Assembly (NCBI RefSeq): GCF_000423585.1 | Contig: NZ_AUIG01000022.1 | Coordinates: 28,826 to 92,825, forward strand | Length of the DNA: 64,000 nucleotides | Direction of reading: 5' to 3' | Source: Salinimicrobium xinjiangense DSM 19287 | Lineage (GTDB): Bacteria > Bacteroidota > Bacteroidia > Flavobacteriales > Flavobacteriaceae | In this document: in pieces, positions 26,508 through 35,594 of the stretch | Numbering within the stretch: the first letter of the stretch is position 1 | How the letters are laid out: every line of letters begins with the position of its first letter | Translations under genes and position numbers: made by a program | The notes under the pieces: generated by a model | Told to the model about the DNA's origin: nothing | The model's database searches: none | Seen by the model: only the letters and a program-made list of their open reading frames with translations

Positions 26508-27956
26508 TTAATAATAAGTATATCTTCTAACTTTGGCGATATATTTCGCAAGTCTTATCACCTGGTGGCTGTAACCATACTCATTGTCATACCAAACATA
26601 AAGTACCGCATTTTTACCGTCTTCGGTAACAATTGTCGCATTACTGTCATATATTGATGGCTGGGCAGATCCCACAATGTCTGTAGATACCAGTTCGTTG
26701 TCGATAGAATATTTTATCTGCTCCACAAGATCTCCTTCAAGAGCATATTTTTTCAGGATTTTGTTGATATCTTCCTTTGTTGTAGGGGTTTCCAGCTCAA
26801 GATTAAGAATAGCCAGCGAACCATTAGGAACGGGAACCCGGATTGCGTTAGAGGTCAATTTACCGTCAAAAATAGGAAGAGCCTTGGAGACTGCCTGTCC
26901 TGCACCAGTCTCAGTGATCACCATGTTAAGTGCGGCTGCCCTACCTCTCCTGTATTTTCTATGCATGTTATCTACAAGGTTCTGGTCATTAGTATATGCG
27001 TGTATGGTTTCAAGATGACCATGGACAACTCCGAGAGAATCCTGCACTGCTTTTAGAACAGGGGTAATAGCGTTTGTAGTACATGATGCTGCCGAGAAAA
27101 TAGATACTTCATCTGGATTATATTCCTTGTGATTCACTCCGTGTACAATATTGGGAACTCCCTTGCCCGGAGCAGTCAAAAGAACCTTTGTAGCTCCTTT
27201 GGAGCTTAGATGTCTGCTTAATGCTTCTTCGTCTCTAAAAGCCCCCGTATTGTCGATGACTAAGGCATCCCGAATACCATAAACAGTATAATCAATTTCT
27301 TCGGGTTCGTTTGCAGAGATCATGTGAACTGTGGTTCCATTGATCACAAGGCATTTTTTCTCAGAATTAAAAGATACCGTTCCGGAAAAATCTCCGTGTA
27401 CGGAATCATTTTTTAGAAGACTAGCTCTCTTTTCAAGAACAGTTTCATCGATCTTTCCCCTGGTGACGATTGCACGAAGTCTTAACTGACTTCCTTTGCC
27501 TGTACGGGTCATTAATTCCCGGGCAAGAAGCCGGCCAATCCTCCCAAAGCCATAAAGCACTACATCCTTTGGTGTTAGCTCCTCGACCTTTTTTGCATCT
27601 TTTAGCTTGTCTGAAACAAAGGCCGTAGCATTGGCATATTTTTGGTCTTCCAGATGGTATTCATAAGTAAGTTTTCCAATATCAAGCTTTGAAGGTGGAA
27701 AATCCAGCCTCTGAATGGCTTCTGCAATTTCCACCGAATCAAAAATAGAAATAGGTTTTTGAACAAATTCCCCGGCATACTCATGAAGGTCAAGAATATC
27801 ACTCACATTTCTGTCGATCAACTGATTTCTGAAAAGGACCAGTTCAATAGACTTATCATACCAAAGGTCACTTACGGTCTTAATAAATTGAACTGCCGCC
27901 CTTCGGCGATCTGCCTGGAAGGCTAATTCTTTCTCGTAAACTTCGTTCGTGCTCAT
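26508..27956 (-). CDS. gap: Glyceraldehyde-3-phosphate dehydrogenase, long Bacteroidota form
   Basis: 482 residues from MSTNEVYEKELAF at 27956. An in-frame codon 135 bases upstream would extend through a terminator and promoter and is rejected. An N-terminal extension of about 125 residues with helices precedes the NAD-binding domain (VLYGFGRIGRLLAREL). The catalytic cysteine lies in SAASCTTNAITPVL, and the C terminus shows WYDNEYGYSHQV. The long form is known from Bacteroidota and differs from the usual 335-residue glycolytic enzyme. It converts glyceraldehyde-3-phosphate to 1,3-bisphosphoglycerate. A -7 box TATTTTTG lies 31-38 bases upstream. Confidence 0.93.
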   Translation of the reverse strand: MSTNEVYEKELAFQADRRRAAVQFIKTVSDLWYDKSIELVLFRNQLIDRNVSDILDLHEYAGEFVQKPISIFDSVEIAEAIQRLDFPPSKLDIGKLTYEYHLEDQKYANATAFVSDKLKDAKKVEELTPKDVVLYGFGRIGRLLARELMTRTGKGSQLRLRAIVTRGKIDETVLEKRASLLKNDSVHGDFSGTVSFNSEKKCLVINGTTVHMISANEPEEIDYTVYGIRDALVIDNTGAFRDEEALSRHLSSKGATKVLLTAPGKGVPNIVHGVNHKEYNPDEVSIFSAASCTTNAITPVLKAVQDSLGVVHGHLETIHAYTNDQNLVDNMHRKYRRGRAAALNMVITETGAGQAVSKALPIFDGKLTSNAIRVPVPNGSLAILNLELETPTTKEDINKILKKYALEGDLVEQIKYSIDNELVSTDIVGSAQPSIYDSNATIVTEDGKNAVLYVWYDNEYGYSHQVIRLAKYIAKVRRYTYY

Positions 27957-27986
27957 TATTTTAATTTGGTTGTTTTGTTTTCGCGG

Positions 27987-27994
27987 CAAAAATA
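27987..27994 (-). promoter_or_regulatory. -7 promoter box of GAPDH gene
   Basis: TATTTTTG followed by CC on the minus strand, about 31 bases upstream of the ATG at 27956. It supports the shorter start. Confidence 0.6.
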
Positions 27995-28028
27995 TATATT
28001 TCAAACGTTTTCGTAGATGTTTTTTAAC

Positions 28029-28063
28029 AAAAAAAATACCTGCTTGCCGGCAGGTATTTTTTT
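28029..28063 (-). terminator. Terminator of the HtrA protease gene
   Basis: The stem AAAATACCTGC / GCAGGTATTTT with loop TTGCCG has A/T tracts on both sides and lies 20-50 bases after the protease stop codon. Confidence 0.88.
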
Positions 28064-28081
28064 GGTTTGTCTTTCCCCGTA

Positions 28082-29446
28082 TTATCTCCAAACATATTTT
28101 TGCTTCTCACCATCGGGAGTTACAAAAGTTACGGTAATGGGTTCTCCGCTTTTTCTCCGCTTCATTACCTTTTCAACGTCTTCGATATTCGAAACCGGAG
28201 TATTGTCAATGGCTGTAATAATTGTACCATACAGCTGCTCGTTCTGCATTTGAGGAGTGAGTCCTCTTAATATTTTCACTCCATTGCTTACATTTCTTTG
28301 TTTTAATTCTTCGGCAGTCGCATTAGTCACCTCCAGGCCAATCTCAGAGATCTGGAATACTTCAAGTTTGGTTAACTTAACATCAAATATCTCGCTTTCT
28401 CCATTGCGATTTACCTGTACTTCAACTACATCATTAGGTCTCTTTGATCCGATGTAACCGGTTAAATCTGAAAACTTCCGGATATTTACATTGTCAATTC
28501 TGGTAATAACATCCCCCGACTGAATTCCGGCTTTGGCAGCTCCGCTTCCATGTTCTACCTGGTCAACGTAGACTCCTTCAGAAACTTCTACATTAAATTC
28601 TCTGGGTAAATTGGCCGCCTGTACACCTCTAATTCCCAAAATTCCCTGTTGTACATCTCCATATTCAATAATATCTTCCACAATCTTTCGCGCATTATTG
28701 GACGGTACGGCAAAAGCGTAACCTACGTAACTTCCCGTTTGAGAGGTAATGGCCGTGTTGATACCAATAAGCTCTCCATAAATATTCACCAGGGCTCCGC
28801 CACTATTACCCGGATTTACTGCGGCATCTGTCTGAATAAAAGAGGACGGAGCAGAGCTCATTCCGAGATCTCTGGATTTAGCCGAAATGATCCCGGCAGT
28901 TACGGTAGAGGTAAGGTTGAATGGATTTCCTACTGCAAGTACCCATTCCCCGATCCTGGCATTATCGGAATCTCCAAAAGGAAGGTAATCGAGATCTTTT
29001 GCTTTTATTTTTAGTAGCGCAATATCCGATTTCGGATCGGCGCCAATAACCTCTGCCATATAATTTTGATTATTGTTTAAGGTAACCTGAATCTGGCTGG
29101 CGTTCTTGATCACGTGATTATTAGTAACAATGTAACCATCGGGAGAAATAATAACTCCACTTCCTGCTCCCTGTAATGCCTGGGAAGTACTCGAAGAAAA
29201 CGGACTTCTCCTCACTGTTGCCACATTTTTGACGTGAACAACGGCATTGACAGTTTTAAGGGCTGCTTCTGTGAAATCTGCGCCATTCTCCCCCGGCAGG
29301 GAATTTAGATTCACAGGAGTATAGGCGGGAATTCGGGGGCTTTCTGTAATTAATATGGCATCGTCATCAAAAAAGAGAAGATATCCCCCGAGGGTAAGGA
29401 CTCCGCTCAAAATGCAGATCATTAATAAACTTGCTGTTTTTTTCAT
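28082..29446 (-). CDS. HtrA/DegP family periplasmic serine protease
   Basis: 454 residues. An N-terminal hydrophobic segment (7-25) anchors or exports it. The trypsin-like domain (about 60-240) has the triad H111 (TNNHVIKNA), D141 (SDIALLKI) and S215 (NPGNSGGALVN). Two PDZ domains follow (about 255-345 with GVYVDQVEHGSGAAKAGIQSGDVI, and about 365-450 with ILRGLTPQMQNEQL and TAIDNTPVSNIEDVEKV). It degrades misfolded envelope proteins. It is divergent from dapF with 124 bases between starts, and has its own terminator. Confidence 0.94.
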   Translation of the reverse strand: MKKTASLLMICILSGVLTLGGYLLFFDDDAILITESPRIPAYTPVNLNSLPGENGADFTEAALKTVNAVVHVKNVATVRRSPFSSSTSQALQGAGSGVIISPDGYIVTNNHVIKNASQIQVTLNNNQNYMAEVIGADPKSDIALLKIKAKDLDYLPFGDSDNARIGEWVLAVGNPFNLTSTVTAGIISAKSRDLGMSSAPSSFIQTDAAVNPGNSGGALVNIYGELIGINTAITSQTGSYVGYAFAVPSNNARKIVEDIIEYGDVQQGILGIRGVQAANLPREFNVEVSEGVYVDQVEHGSGAAKAGIQSGDVITRIDNVNIRKFSDLTGYIGSKRPNDVVEVQVNRNGESEIFDVKLTKLEVFQISEIGLEVTNATAEELKQRNVSNGVKILRGLTPQMQNEQLYGTIITAIDNTPVSNIEDVEKVMKRRKSGEPITVTFVTPDGEKQKYVWR

Positions 29447-29570
29447 ATTTCTGAATGTATTTGTATTAATATTTATGGTTTATGTGCCGACTTACAGATG
29501 CTCTTATGCTATTAAGCCGGGACCTTATTTTTTATTCTTTATTGTATCTTTACCCCTTCAAATTTACCTG

Positions 29571-30359
29571 ATGAAGCTTATATTTTATAAATACCAGGGA
29601 ACGGGGAATGACTTTGTTATGGTTGATAACCGTCTACCACAAGTATCCAAAAATGATACCAATCTAATCCGGTCACTCTGTGACAGAAAATTTGGCATTG
29701 GAGCCGATGGCCTTATTCTTTTGGATAATCCCGATAGTAGCGCAGAGGATTTTAAAATGATTTATTTTAATGCAGATGGAAATGAGAGCAGTATGTGCGG
29801 AAACGGAGGAAGATGCCTTGTTGCCTTTGCAAAATATTTAGGTATTGTAAAGGATAAAGCTATTTTCACCGCGATTGATGGCTTGCATGAAGCTACCATA
29901 GAGAATGAACTTGTAGGACTTAAAATGATGAATGTTTCTGAAATTAAGGAGATGGGAAATGCCGTATTTCTGAATACAGGTTCACCTCATCATGTCATTT
30001 TTTCAGAAGAGGTGGATAACATTAACGTGAAAGAGGAAGGTGCGGCAGTGCGCTACTCAGAGCAGTATTCAGAAATTGGAGGCACAAATGTCAATTTTGT
30101 TTCGACTGTGGATAAATCAACTTTTAAAGTAAGAACTTACGAAAGAGGAGTTGAAGATGAAACTTTGTCCTGTGGAACGGGAGTCACGGCGGTCGCTCTC
30201 GCAGCTTTTGCTACAAAGCGGAGTGAGGTAACTACGATTCACCTGGAAACCCCCGGGGGACAACTCGCAGTGAATTTTACACCCGATGGAAAAGGTTTTA
30301 AAGAAATTTGGTTAACCGGGCCTGCAAAACAGGTTTTTAAAGGAGAGGTAACGTGGTGA
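29571..30359 (+). CDS. dapF: Diaminopimelate epimerase
   Basis: 262 residues from the ATG at 29571 (MKLIFYKYQGTGNDF). The in-frame ORF upstream overlaps the divergent protease gene and lacks family similarity. The two catalytic cysteines are C76 (SSMCGNGGRC) and C201 (TLSCGTGVTAVA), which interconvert LL- and meso-diaminopimelate for lysine and peptidoglycan synthesis. The GNAT gene starts inside its last codons (7-base overlap), and mltG follows, so dapF heads a three-gene unit with a cell-wall theme. Confidence 0.95.
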   Translation: MKLIFYKYQGTGNDFVMVDNRLPQVSKNDTNLIRSLCDRKFGIGADGLILLDNPDSSAEDFKMIYFNADGNESSMCGNGGRCLVAFAKYLGIVKDKAIFTAIDGLHEATIENELVGLKMMNVSEIKEMGNAVFLNTGSPHHVIFSEEVDNINVKEEGAAVRYSEQYSEIGGTNVNFVSTVDKSTFKVRTYERGVEDETLSCGTGVTAVALAAFATKRSEVTTIHLETPGGQLAVNFTPDGKGFKEIWLTGPAKQVFKGEVTW

Positions 30360-30874
30360 CATTAAAGGGAGAAATGGTTTATTTACGTGCACTTGAACCC
30401 GAAGATCTTGATTTTCTTTTTGAAGTAGAGAATAATGAAGATTTCTGGGAGGTAAGTGCTACGAGCGTACCATTTTCCAGATATATACTTAAGCAGTATC
30501 TGGAGAATTCTCATAAAGATATTTTTGAGGTGAAACAGTTGCGGCTGGTGATTTGCTCTAATGAGGGGGAGACTTTAGGCTTTATTGATATTTTTGATTT
30601 TGATCCCCGCAACCGTCGGGCTGCTCTTGGAATACTTATTGTTCAGAAGAAGAACCGGAACAAAGGTTATGGTAAAGAAGCTCTCGACCTTGTTTGTAAA
30701 TACTGCTTTACACATTTAGGTTTGCATCAGGTTTATGCCAATATAGGAGAAGATAATCTTACAAGTAAACTCCTTTTTGAGAAAGCCGGCTTTAGTCTTG
30801 CTGCTACTAAAAAAGACTGGAACCTTATAGATGATGTATATAAGACTGAGCTTACTTATCAATTGATCAATTAA
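30353..30874 (+). CDS. GNAT family N-acetyltransferase
   Basis: 173 residues, RimJ/RimL-like GNAT: opening YLRALEPEDLDFLFEVENN, then FIDIFDFDPRNRRAALGILI and the acetyl-CoA loop KKNRNKGYGKEAL, ending LFEKAGFSL. The start is GTG at 30353 or the next GTG at 30356, both overlapping the dapF stop, and an AGGAG element lies just upstream. Substrate unknown; candidates are ribosomal protein or small amine acetylation. The placement between dapF and mltG is common in Flavobacteriaceae, from memory, but does not fix the function. Confidence 0.87.
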   Translation: MVTLKGEMVYLRALEPEDLDFLFEVENNEDFWEVSATSVPFSRYILKQYLENSHKDIFEVKQLRLVICSNEGETLGFIDIFDFDPRNRRAALGILIVQKKNRNKGYGKEALDLVCKYCFTHLGLHQVYANIGEDNLTSKLLFEKAGFSLAATKKDWNLIDDVYKTELTYQLIN

Positions 30875-30875
30875 T

Positions 30876-31919
30876 ATGTACATAAAAAAAATTCTTTTGA
30901 TAATTGCCCTTTTAGGCATTTTGGGTTTGGCGGGCTTCTCCTTTTATATATACAAAGTGATTTTTGATGCCAACACTGCTTTCAATGAAGAAACAGTAGA
31001 GATTTATGTACCTACAGGCGCTACTTATACAGATGTAAAGGAGAAGTTAGCACCCTTACTAAAGGATGGGGAGAAGTTTGATCTTATAGCTCAAAAAAAA
31101 GGTTATACGGGGAATGTAAAGGCAGGAAGGTTCATTCTTAAAAGAGGAATGAGTAATAATGACATTATAAACACCTTAAGGAGTACGAATGCACCTGTTT
31201 GGGTGACTTTTAACAACCAGGAGCGTCTGGAGAATCTTGCGGGGAGGGTAGCACAACAAATAGAGGCAGATAGTCTTTCACTGCTCCGCGTGATGCAGGA
31301 TTCTGCTTTCCTGCAAGAAAACAACTTCAGGGAAAGAAATGCTCTGTCTATGTACATCCCTAATAAGTATCAGTTCTTTTGGAATACCTCTGCTGAAGAA
31401 TTCCGCCAACGAATGAAAACAGAATATGATCGTTTCTGGAACCAGGAAAGGCAGAAAAAAGCAAAGGAGATCGGATTAACTCCTCATGAGGTAATGGTAT
31501 TGGCTTCCATTGTTCAGAAAGAAACAGCTAAGGTGGATGAAAGGCCGAAAGTAGCCGGAGTCTATATGAACCGTATTCAAAAAGGATGGAGACTGGAAGC
31601 AGACCCTACTGTTATCTATGCTTTGAAGGATGTGAATCAAAATTTTGACACCATTATTAAAAGGGTACTTTACAAAGACCTTAAAATAGATTCTCCCTAT
31701 AATACCTATCTATACCGCCATCTTCCGCCGGGACCTATTACTATGCCCGACATCACTTCTATAGATGCAGTCCTGGATTATGAGGATCATGACTATTTTT
31801 ATTTTGTGGCCGATGTGCAAAATTTTGGCTATCATAAATTCGCAAAAACACTTTCCCAGCACAATGCGAATAAAAGAGAATACGTGCGTTGGATAAATCA
31901 ACAGCGTATCAACAGGTAA
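30876..31919 (+). CDS. mltG: Endolytic murein transglycosylase MltG
   Basis: 347 residues. One N-terminal membrane helix (about 5-27), a LysM-like subdomain (about 40-100) and the YceG catalytic domain with ASIVQKETAKVDERPKVAGVYMNR. Its E216 corresponds to the catalytic Glu of E. coli MltG (E218). Near the C terminus, SPYNTYLYRHLPPGPI is the other conserved block. It cleaves nascent glycan strands in the inner membrane and sets their length. The ATG follows the GNAT stop codon after one base, so it belongs to the dapF unit. Confidence 0.94.
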   Translation: MYIKKILLIIALLGILGLAGFSFYIYKVIFDANTAFNEETVEIYVPTGATYTDVKEKLAPLLKDGEKFDLIAQKKGYTGNVKAGRFILKRGMSNNDIINTLRSTNAPVWVTFNNQERLENLAGRVAQQIEADSLSLLRVMQDSAFLQENNFRERNALSMYIPNKYQFFWNTSAEEFRQRMKTEYDRFWNQERQKKAKEIGLTPHEVMVLASIVQKETAKVDERPKVAGVYMNRIQKGWRLEADPTVIYALKDVNQNFDTIIKRVLYKDLKIDSPYNTYLYRHLPPGPITMPDITSIDAVLDYEDHDYFYFVADVQNFGYHKFAKTLSQHNANKREYVRWINQQRINR

Positions 31920-31962
31920 CCGGCTGCATCTTAATAATTTAAAAGCCATACTAAATATGTTT

Positions 31963-31979
31963 TTGGCACGTTAAATGCT
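31963..31979 (+). promoter_or_regulatory. Sigma-54-like promoter sequence
   Basis: TTGGCACG-N4-ATGCT matches the -24/-12 consensus (TTGGCACG-N4-TTGC) with one mismatch, about 135 bases upstream of the exported lysozyme-like gene. Confidence 0.4.
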
Positions 31980-32052
31980 TTATTCTGGAAAACTGAGAAA
32001 ATCCATTAAGAATGGTTTAACATGCTGATAGTAAGATTATTAAAATTATTCT

Positions 32053-32060
32053 TACATTTG
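32053..32060 (+). promoter_or_regulatory. -7 promoter box of lysozyme-like gene
   Basis: TACATTTG followed by T, 53 bases upstream of the ATG at 32114; a second possible promoter beside the sigma-54-like site. Confidence 0.5.
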
Positions 32061-32113
32061 TCGGCCGAATTAAGGAAATCTGTAAGGCTTTTCTCGGAGC
32101 AAAAACAAATAGG

Positions 32114-32788
32114 ATGAAGAAGAAAGTTGCAAAATTTTCAGTATTACCGGTTGTAGGAGCATCTATATTCTTTTATAGCTTTTCGACTAAAAAAGCACAG
32201 GATTTTACCGATGCTGTTCTGGAAGAATTCAAAACAGTTAACGAGGAGATGATCTTTGAAGTACCCGCAGCACCAGATGTTGCGATGATTGATCCTGAAG
32301 TTCACGCTTACCCGGAACTTGGAAAATCATACCTTGCTTTTAAAGAGGCTGTTGGTTTCAAGGAATCTGGTGGAGATTACAAGATCATTAATGAATTCGG
32401 ATACATGGGGAAATATCAGTTTGGGAGAGGAACTCTTAAATTGATTGGGATAAGAGATACTAATCTTTTCTTAAATTCTCCAGATCTTCAGGAGGAGGCG
32501 TTTTATGCCAATGCTTCCCGAAACAAGTGGGTTTTACGCAAGGACATTGCACAATTTCAGGATAAGGTGGTAAATGGTATTCAGATAACTGAATCAGGAA
32601 TACTCGCAGCCGCACATCTTGCTGGTCCCGGTAATGTGAAAAAATTTCTTAGAAGCAATGGCACGAACAGTTTTAATGACGGATTCGGAACTTCAATAAA
32701 GCATTATTTCAAAAAATTTGCGGGATACGATACTTCTTCAATAGTGCCGGATAAGGCCGCGAAGGTTAATAATCCTTCTGTAATATAA
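32114..32788 (+). CDS. Exported lysozyme/transglycosylase-like protein
   Basis: 224 residues with an N-terminal hydrophobic segment (about 8-24). Residues about 72-200 form a lysozyme-like fold: AFKEAVGFKESGGDYKII with the likely catalytic E84 in the ESGG motif, GYMGKYQFGRGTLKLIGI, and AAHLAGPGNVKKFL. The ESGGxY plus MGKYQFG combination is seen in Bacteroidota proteins often labelled LysM/peptidoglycan-binding. No LysM repeat is present here. It probably acts on peptidoglycan in the periplasm. The last 23 bases overlap the convergent methyltransferase gene. Promoter elements of two kinds lie upstream. Confidence 0.78.
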   Translation: MKKKVAKFSVLPVVGASIFFYSFSTKKAQDFTDAVLEEFKTVNEEMIFEVPAAPDVAMIDPEVHAYPELGKSYLAFKEAVGFKESGGDYKIINEFGYMGKYQFGRGTLKLIGIRDTNLFLNSPDLQEEAFYANASRNKWVLRKDIAQFQDKVVNGIQITESGILAAAHLAGPGNVKKFLRSNGTNSFNDGFGTSIKHYFKKFAGYDTSSIVPDKAAKVNNPSVI

Positions 32789-33494
32789 AGATCGTGGGCC
32801 TCTTGTGAAGGTCCACTTTTGTTTTACTCCATTCGGAAGCTGTCCTGGTGGCGATGAATTCAGATGCTAAGGTAAGATCACAGGCCACACAAATGCGGGT
32901 TGCCGGACTTAGAACCTGAATAAGATCTTCTAGCATTTTATTATTTCTGTAAGGCGTTTCAATAAAGGATTGCGCCTGATTCTTTTCTAAAGAAAGCTTT
33001 TCCAGAGCTCTTATTTCAGATTTACGTTCAGATTTATCTATTGGTAAATAGCCGTTAAAGGCGAAATTCTGGCCATTCATTCCTGATGCCATCATTGCAA
33101 GCAAAATAGAGGAGGGGCCAACCATGGGAATCACCTGTATTCCCTGGTTATGTGCTACTTTTACAACTTCGGCACCGGGATCTGCTACTCCGGGACATCC
33201 GGCTTCGCTCAGGAGCCCCACATCTTGTCCTTCTTTACAGGGGTTGAGAAAAGATGGAATCTCTGCCGGGTCTGTATGCTTGTTTAAAAGTGAAAAATTT
33301 AAGGCAGGTTGTGATTTTTCCGGTGCTAACTTTTTTATTGCTCTTCGGGCGGTTTTCTCGTTCTCGGCAATAAAGAAATCTATTCTTTTTACCTGTTGCT
33401 GAACACTGGCTGGTAAAACATCCAAAGGATCGTTATCACCCAGAGTGGTAGGCAATAAATATAATTTTCCTGAATGTGAGAATGAATTGGTCAA
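32766..33494 (-). CDS. RsmI-like SAM-dependent (tetrapyrrole-fold) methyltransferase
   Basis: 242 residues of the tetrapyrrole methyltransferase superfamily, the short Bacteroidota type related to 16S rRNA C1402 2'-O-methyltransferase RsmI. Seen motifs: LYLLPTTLGDNDPLDVLP, LLSEAGCPGVADPGAEVVKVAHNQG, VIPMVGPSSILLAMMASGMNGQNFAFNGYLP, FIETPYRNNKML. It differs from canonical RsmI by lacking the C-terminal extension. It is adjacent to the phosphatase gene (1-base gap) and dnaA on the same strand. The rRNA target is inferred from the family. Confidence 0.85.
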   Translation of the reverse strand: MTNSFSHSGKLYLLPTTLGDNDPLDVLPASVQQQVKRIDFFIAENEKTARRAIKKLAPEKSQPALNFSLLNKHTDPAEIPSFLNPCKEGQDVGLLSEAGCPGVADPGAEVVKVAHNQGIQVIPMVGPSSILLAMMASGMNGQNFAFNGYLPIDKSERKSEIRALEKLSLEKNQAQSFIETPYRNNKMLEDLIQVLSPATRICVACDLTLASEFIATRTASEWSKTKVDLHKRPTIFILQKDY

Positions 33495-33495
33495 A

Positions 33496-33951
33496 TCAAC
33501 TGTTCTTTTCGGCGATTACATCACAGGCCTGGTCAAGCATTTCATAAACTTTCTGAAATCCGTCTTCTCCGCCATGATATGGATCGGGAACTTCTACATT
33601 TTCCCCCGGGAAAATTTCATTAAGAATTAAAGAGACTTTTTCCTTGTCTTCGTTATTCCTTGCCAGCGAAATTACATTGTGATAATTAGACATGTCCATT
33701 ACGTAGATCCTGTCAAAATTGTCAAAATCTTCCACAGAGAATTGTCTTCCCCGCTGCGATGTTATATCCAGATCGTATTGATTTGCAATGGCAACTGAAC
33801 GGGGATCGGGCCCTTCATCTATGTGATAATCACCGGTGCCGGCAGAGTCCACAAAAATTTTATTGGTATCAACCTTAGATTTTAAAATGCCTTCGGCCAG
33901 GGGTGACCGGCAAATATTGCCAAGACACACCATAAGTATCCTGGTTTTCAT
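33496..33951 (-). CDS. Low-molecular-weight protein-tyrosine phosphatase
   Basis: 151 residues, complete. The P-loop CLGNICRS (C9 to S16; C9 nucleophile, R15) and the general-acid region VPDPYHGGEDGFQKVY near the C terminus are intact. It dephosphorylates tyrosine residues or low-molecular acyl phosphates in the cytoplasm. The gene lies between dnaA (3-base gap) and the RsmI-like gene (1-base gap), a block that is co-oriented and probably co-transcribed. In other bacteria such phosphatases pair with tyrosine kinases of polysaccharide export, none of which is encoded nearby. Confidence 0.92.
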   Translation of the reverse strand: MKTRILMVCLGNICRSPLAEGILKSKVDTNKIFVDSAGTGDYHIDEGPDPRSVAIANQYDLDITSQRGRQFSVEDFDNFDRIYVMDMSNYHNVISLARNNEDKEKVSLILNEIFPGENVEVPDPYHGGEDGFQKVYEMLDQACDVIAEKNS

Positions 33952-33954
33952 GAC

Positions 33955-35382
33955 CTACAGAGTTAATTTTTTGTTGATATCCTCAACATATTTATTGAAT
34001 TGTTTGTCTGTAGAAGCCAGATTATCTACAGTCTTGCAGGCGTGCAGCACGGTTGCGTGATCTCTTTTTCCAATTTGAGATCCAATACTTGCCAATGAAG
34101 CTTTTGTGAACTTCTTGGCGAAGAACATGGCCAGTTGTCTTGCCTGTACAATGTGACGTTTCCTTGTTTTGGATTGGAGCGTTTCCACATCCATCTGGAA
34201 ATATTCACTTACGATCTTCTGAATGTAATCTATAGAAACTTCACGTTTGGTGTTTTTAACATAGTTGTCCACGATCTTTTTTGCAAGATCAAGCGTGATA
34301 TCTTTTTTATTAAAGGAAGAGTGCGCGATGAGGGAGATAATAGCACCCTCAAGTTCACGGATGTTTGTCTTTATATTATTGGCCAGGAATTCCACTATCT
34401 CTTCGGGCATGTCCACTCCGTCGCGGTACAGCTTATTCTTAATAATAGAAATTCTTGTTTCGGTATCGGGATGTTGTAATTCGGCAGAAAGTCCCCATTT
34501 AAAACGGGACAGTAATCTTTGTTCGATATCCTGCATGTCCACCGGCGCCTTATCACTGGTAAGGATCACCTGCTTTCTGTTTTGATGCAGATGGTTGAAA
34601 ATGTGGAAGAAAACATCCTGAGTTCCGGCCTTTCCGGAAAGCAATTGAATATCATCCACTATTAATACATCGATTATCTGATAGAAATGAATGAAATCAT
34701 TACGGTTATTCTTCTTTACCGACTCAATATATTGCTGAGTAAATTTTTCGGCTGAGATATAAAGAACGGTCTTTTCGGGATATTTGTCTTTGATCTCAAT
34801 ACCGATAGAATGGGCCAGGTGTGTCTTTCCTAGACCTACTCCTCCAAAGATGAGCAATGGATTAAAAGAAGTCTCTCCGGGTTTGTTTGCTACAGCCAGT
34901 CCTGCAGAACGGGCAAGCCTGTTGGAATCTCCCTCCAGAAAATTATCGAAGTTGTAATTAGGATTTAACTGGGATTCGATCTTAACATTCCTTATCCCCG
35001 GAATAATAAACGGATTCTTGAGCTCCGGATTTTTGTTTTTGATCGGCACATCTACCTCCTGGGAAGCAACATTAGAACGATTAGTACTTGGGATTTTTTC
35101 AGTAAAGGGTTGTTTGTTTCCGTAAGTATTTTCCATTCTAATAACATAGACCAATTTCGCCTGGTCTCCTAACACCCGGTTTAACGAAACTTTAAGAAGT
35201 TTAACATAATGTTCCTCGAGCCATTCATAGAAGAATTTTGAGGGGACCTGTATGCTAAGTGCCTTGTCTGTCAGCTTAACTGCCTGTATTGGTTCAAACC
35301 AGGTTTTATATGCCTGGGGAGTAATGTTATCTTTGATGAAAGCTAGGCAGCTATTCCAAACTGATTGCGCAGTTTCTGACAT
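33955..35382 (-). CDS. dnaA: Chromosomal replication initiator protein DnaA
   Basis: 475 residues from MSETAQSVWNSCLAF. A further in-frame ATG adds 15 residues but the family begins at this one. Domain I is about 1-80 and a variable linker with lysine and asparagine is about 85-130. The AAA+ domain has Walker A GGVGLGKTHLAH and Walker B VLIVDDIQLL. Domain IV ends with the DNA-binding signature RDHATVLHACKTV. It opens the replication origin. I see only one near-match to a DnaA box in the 212-base upstream gap, so oriC is probably elsewhere. The two downstream genes follow with almost no gap. Confidence 0.96.
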   Translation of the reverse strand: MSETAQSVWNSCLAFIKDNITPQAYKTWFEPIQAVKLTDKALSIQVPSKFFYEWLEEHYVKLLKVSLNRVLGDQAKLVYVIRMENTYGNKQPFTEKIPSTNRSNVASQEVDVPIKNKNPELKNPFIIPGIRNVKIESQLNPNYNFDNFLEGDSNRLARSAGLAVANKPGETSFNPLLIFGGVGLGKTHLAHSIGIEIKDKYPEKTVLYISAEKFTQQYIESVKKNNRNDFIHFYQIIDVLIVDDIQLLSGKAGTQDVFFHIFNHLHQNRKQVILTSDKAPVDMQDIEQRLLSRFKWGLSAELQHPDTETRISIIKNKLYRDGVDMPEEIVEFLANNIKTNIRELEGAIISLIAHSSFNKKDITLDLAKKIVDNYVKNTKREVSIDYIQKIVSEYFQMDVETLQSKTRKRHIVQARQLAMFFAKKFTKASLASIGSQIGKRDHATVLHACKTVDNLASTDKQFNKYVEDINKKLTL

Positions 35383-35594
35383 TCCGGATTCTAAATTTAC
35401 GATTCGTTTGTTAGTTGTGACTTCCATAAGAAAAAGAGAAAACTTTCTTTCTCCCGGGTTTATTAGTGCAACAAATATGTGAACAAATTATCTGAAAAAA
35501 AAACGTTCAGGCACTTGAATTTTAACAAAAATTTTAGCATACTTCGTTCACTGTGAAAGTACAAAACCGATTTAAATAATCACATAAAAAAATT

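Noticed and set aside
26393..26551. N-terminal extension of the DUF748-like protein
   Set aside because: It would read through the GAPDH terminator; the downstream ATG precedes a proper membrane helix.
27957..28091. N-terminal extension of GAPDH
   Set aside because: It crosses the protease terminator and the GAPDH promoter box.
29355..29570. N-terminal extension of dapF
   Set aside because: It overlaps the divergent protease gene and is not part of the epimerase family.
35383..35594. Replication origin next to dnaA
   Set aside because: Only one near-match to a DnaA box (TTGTTCACA) and no AT-rich unwinding element or box cluster was seen.
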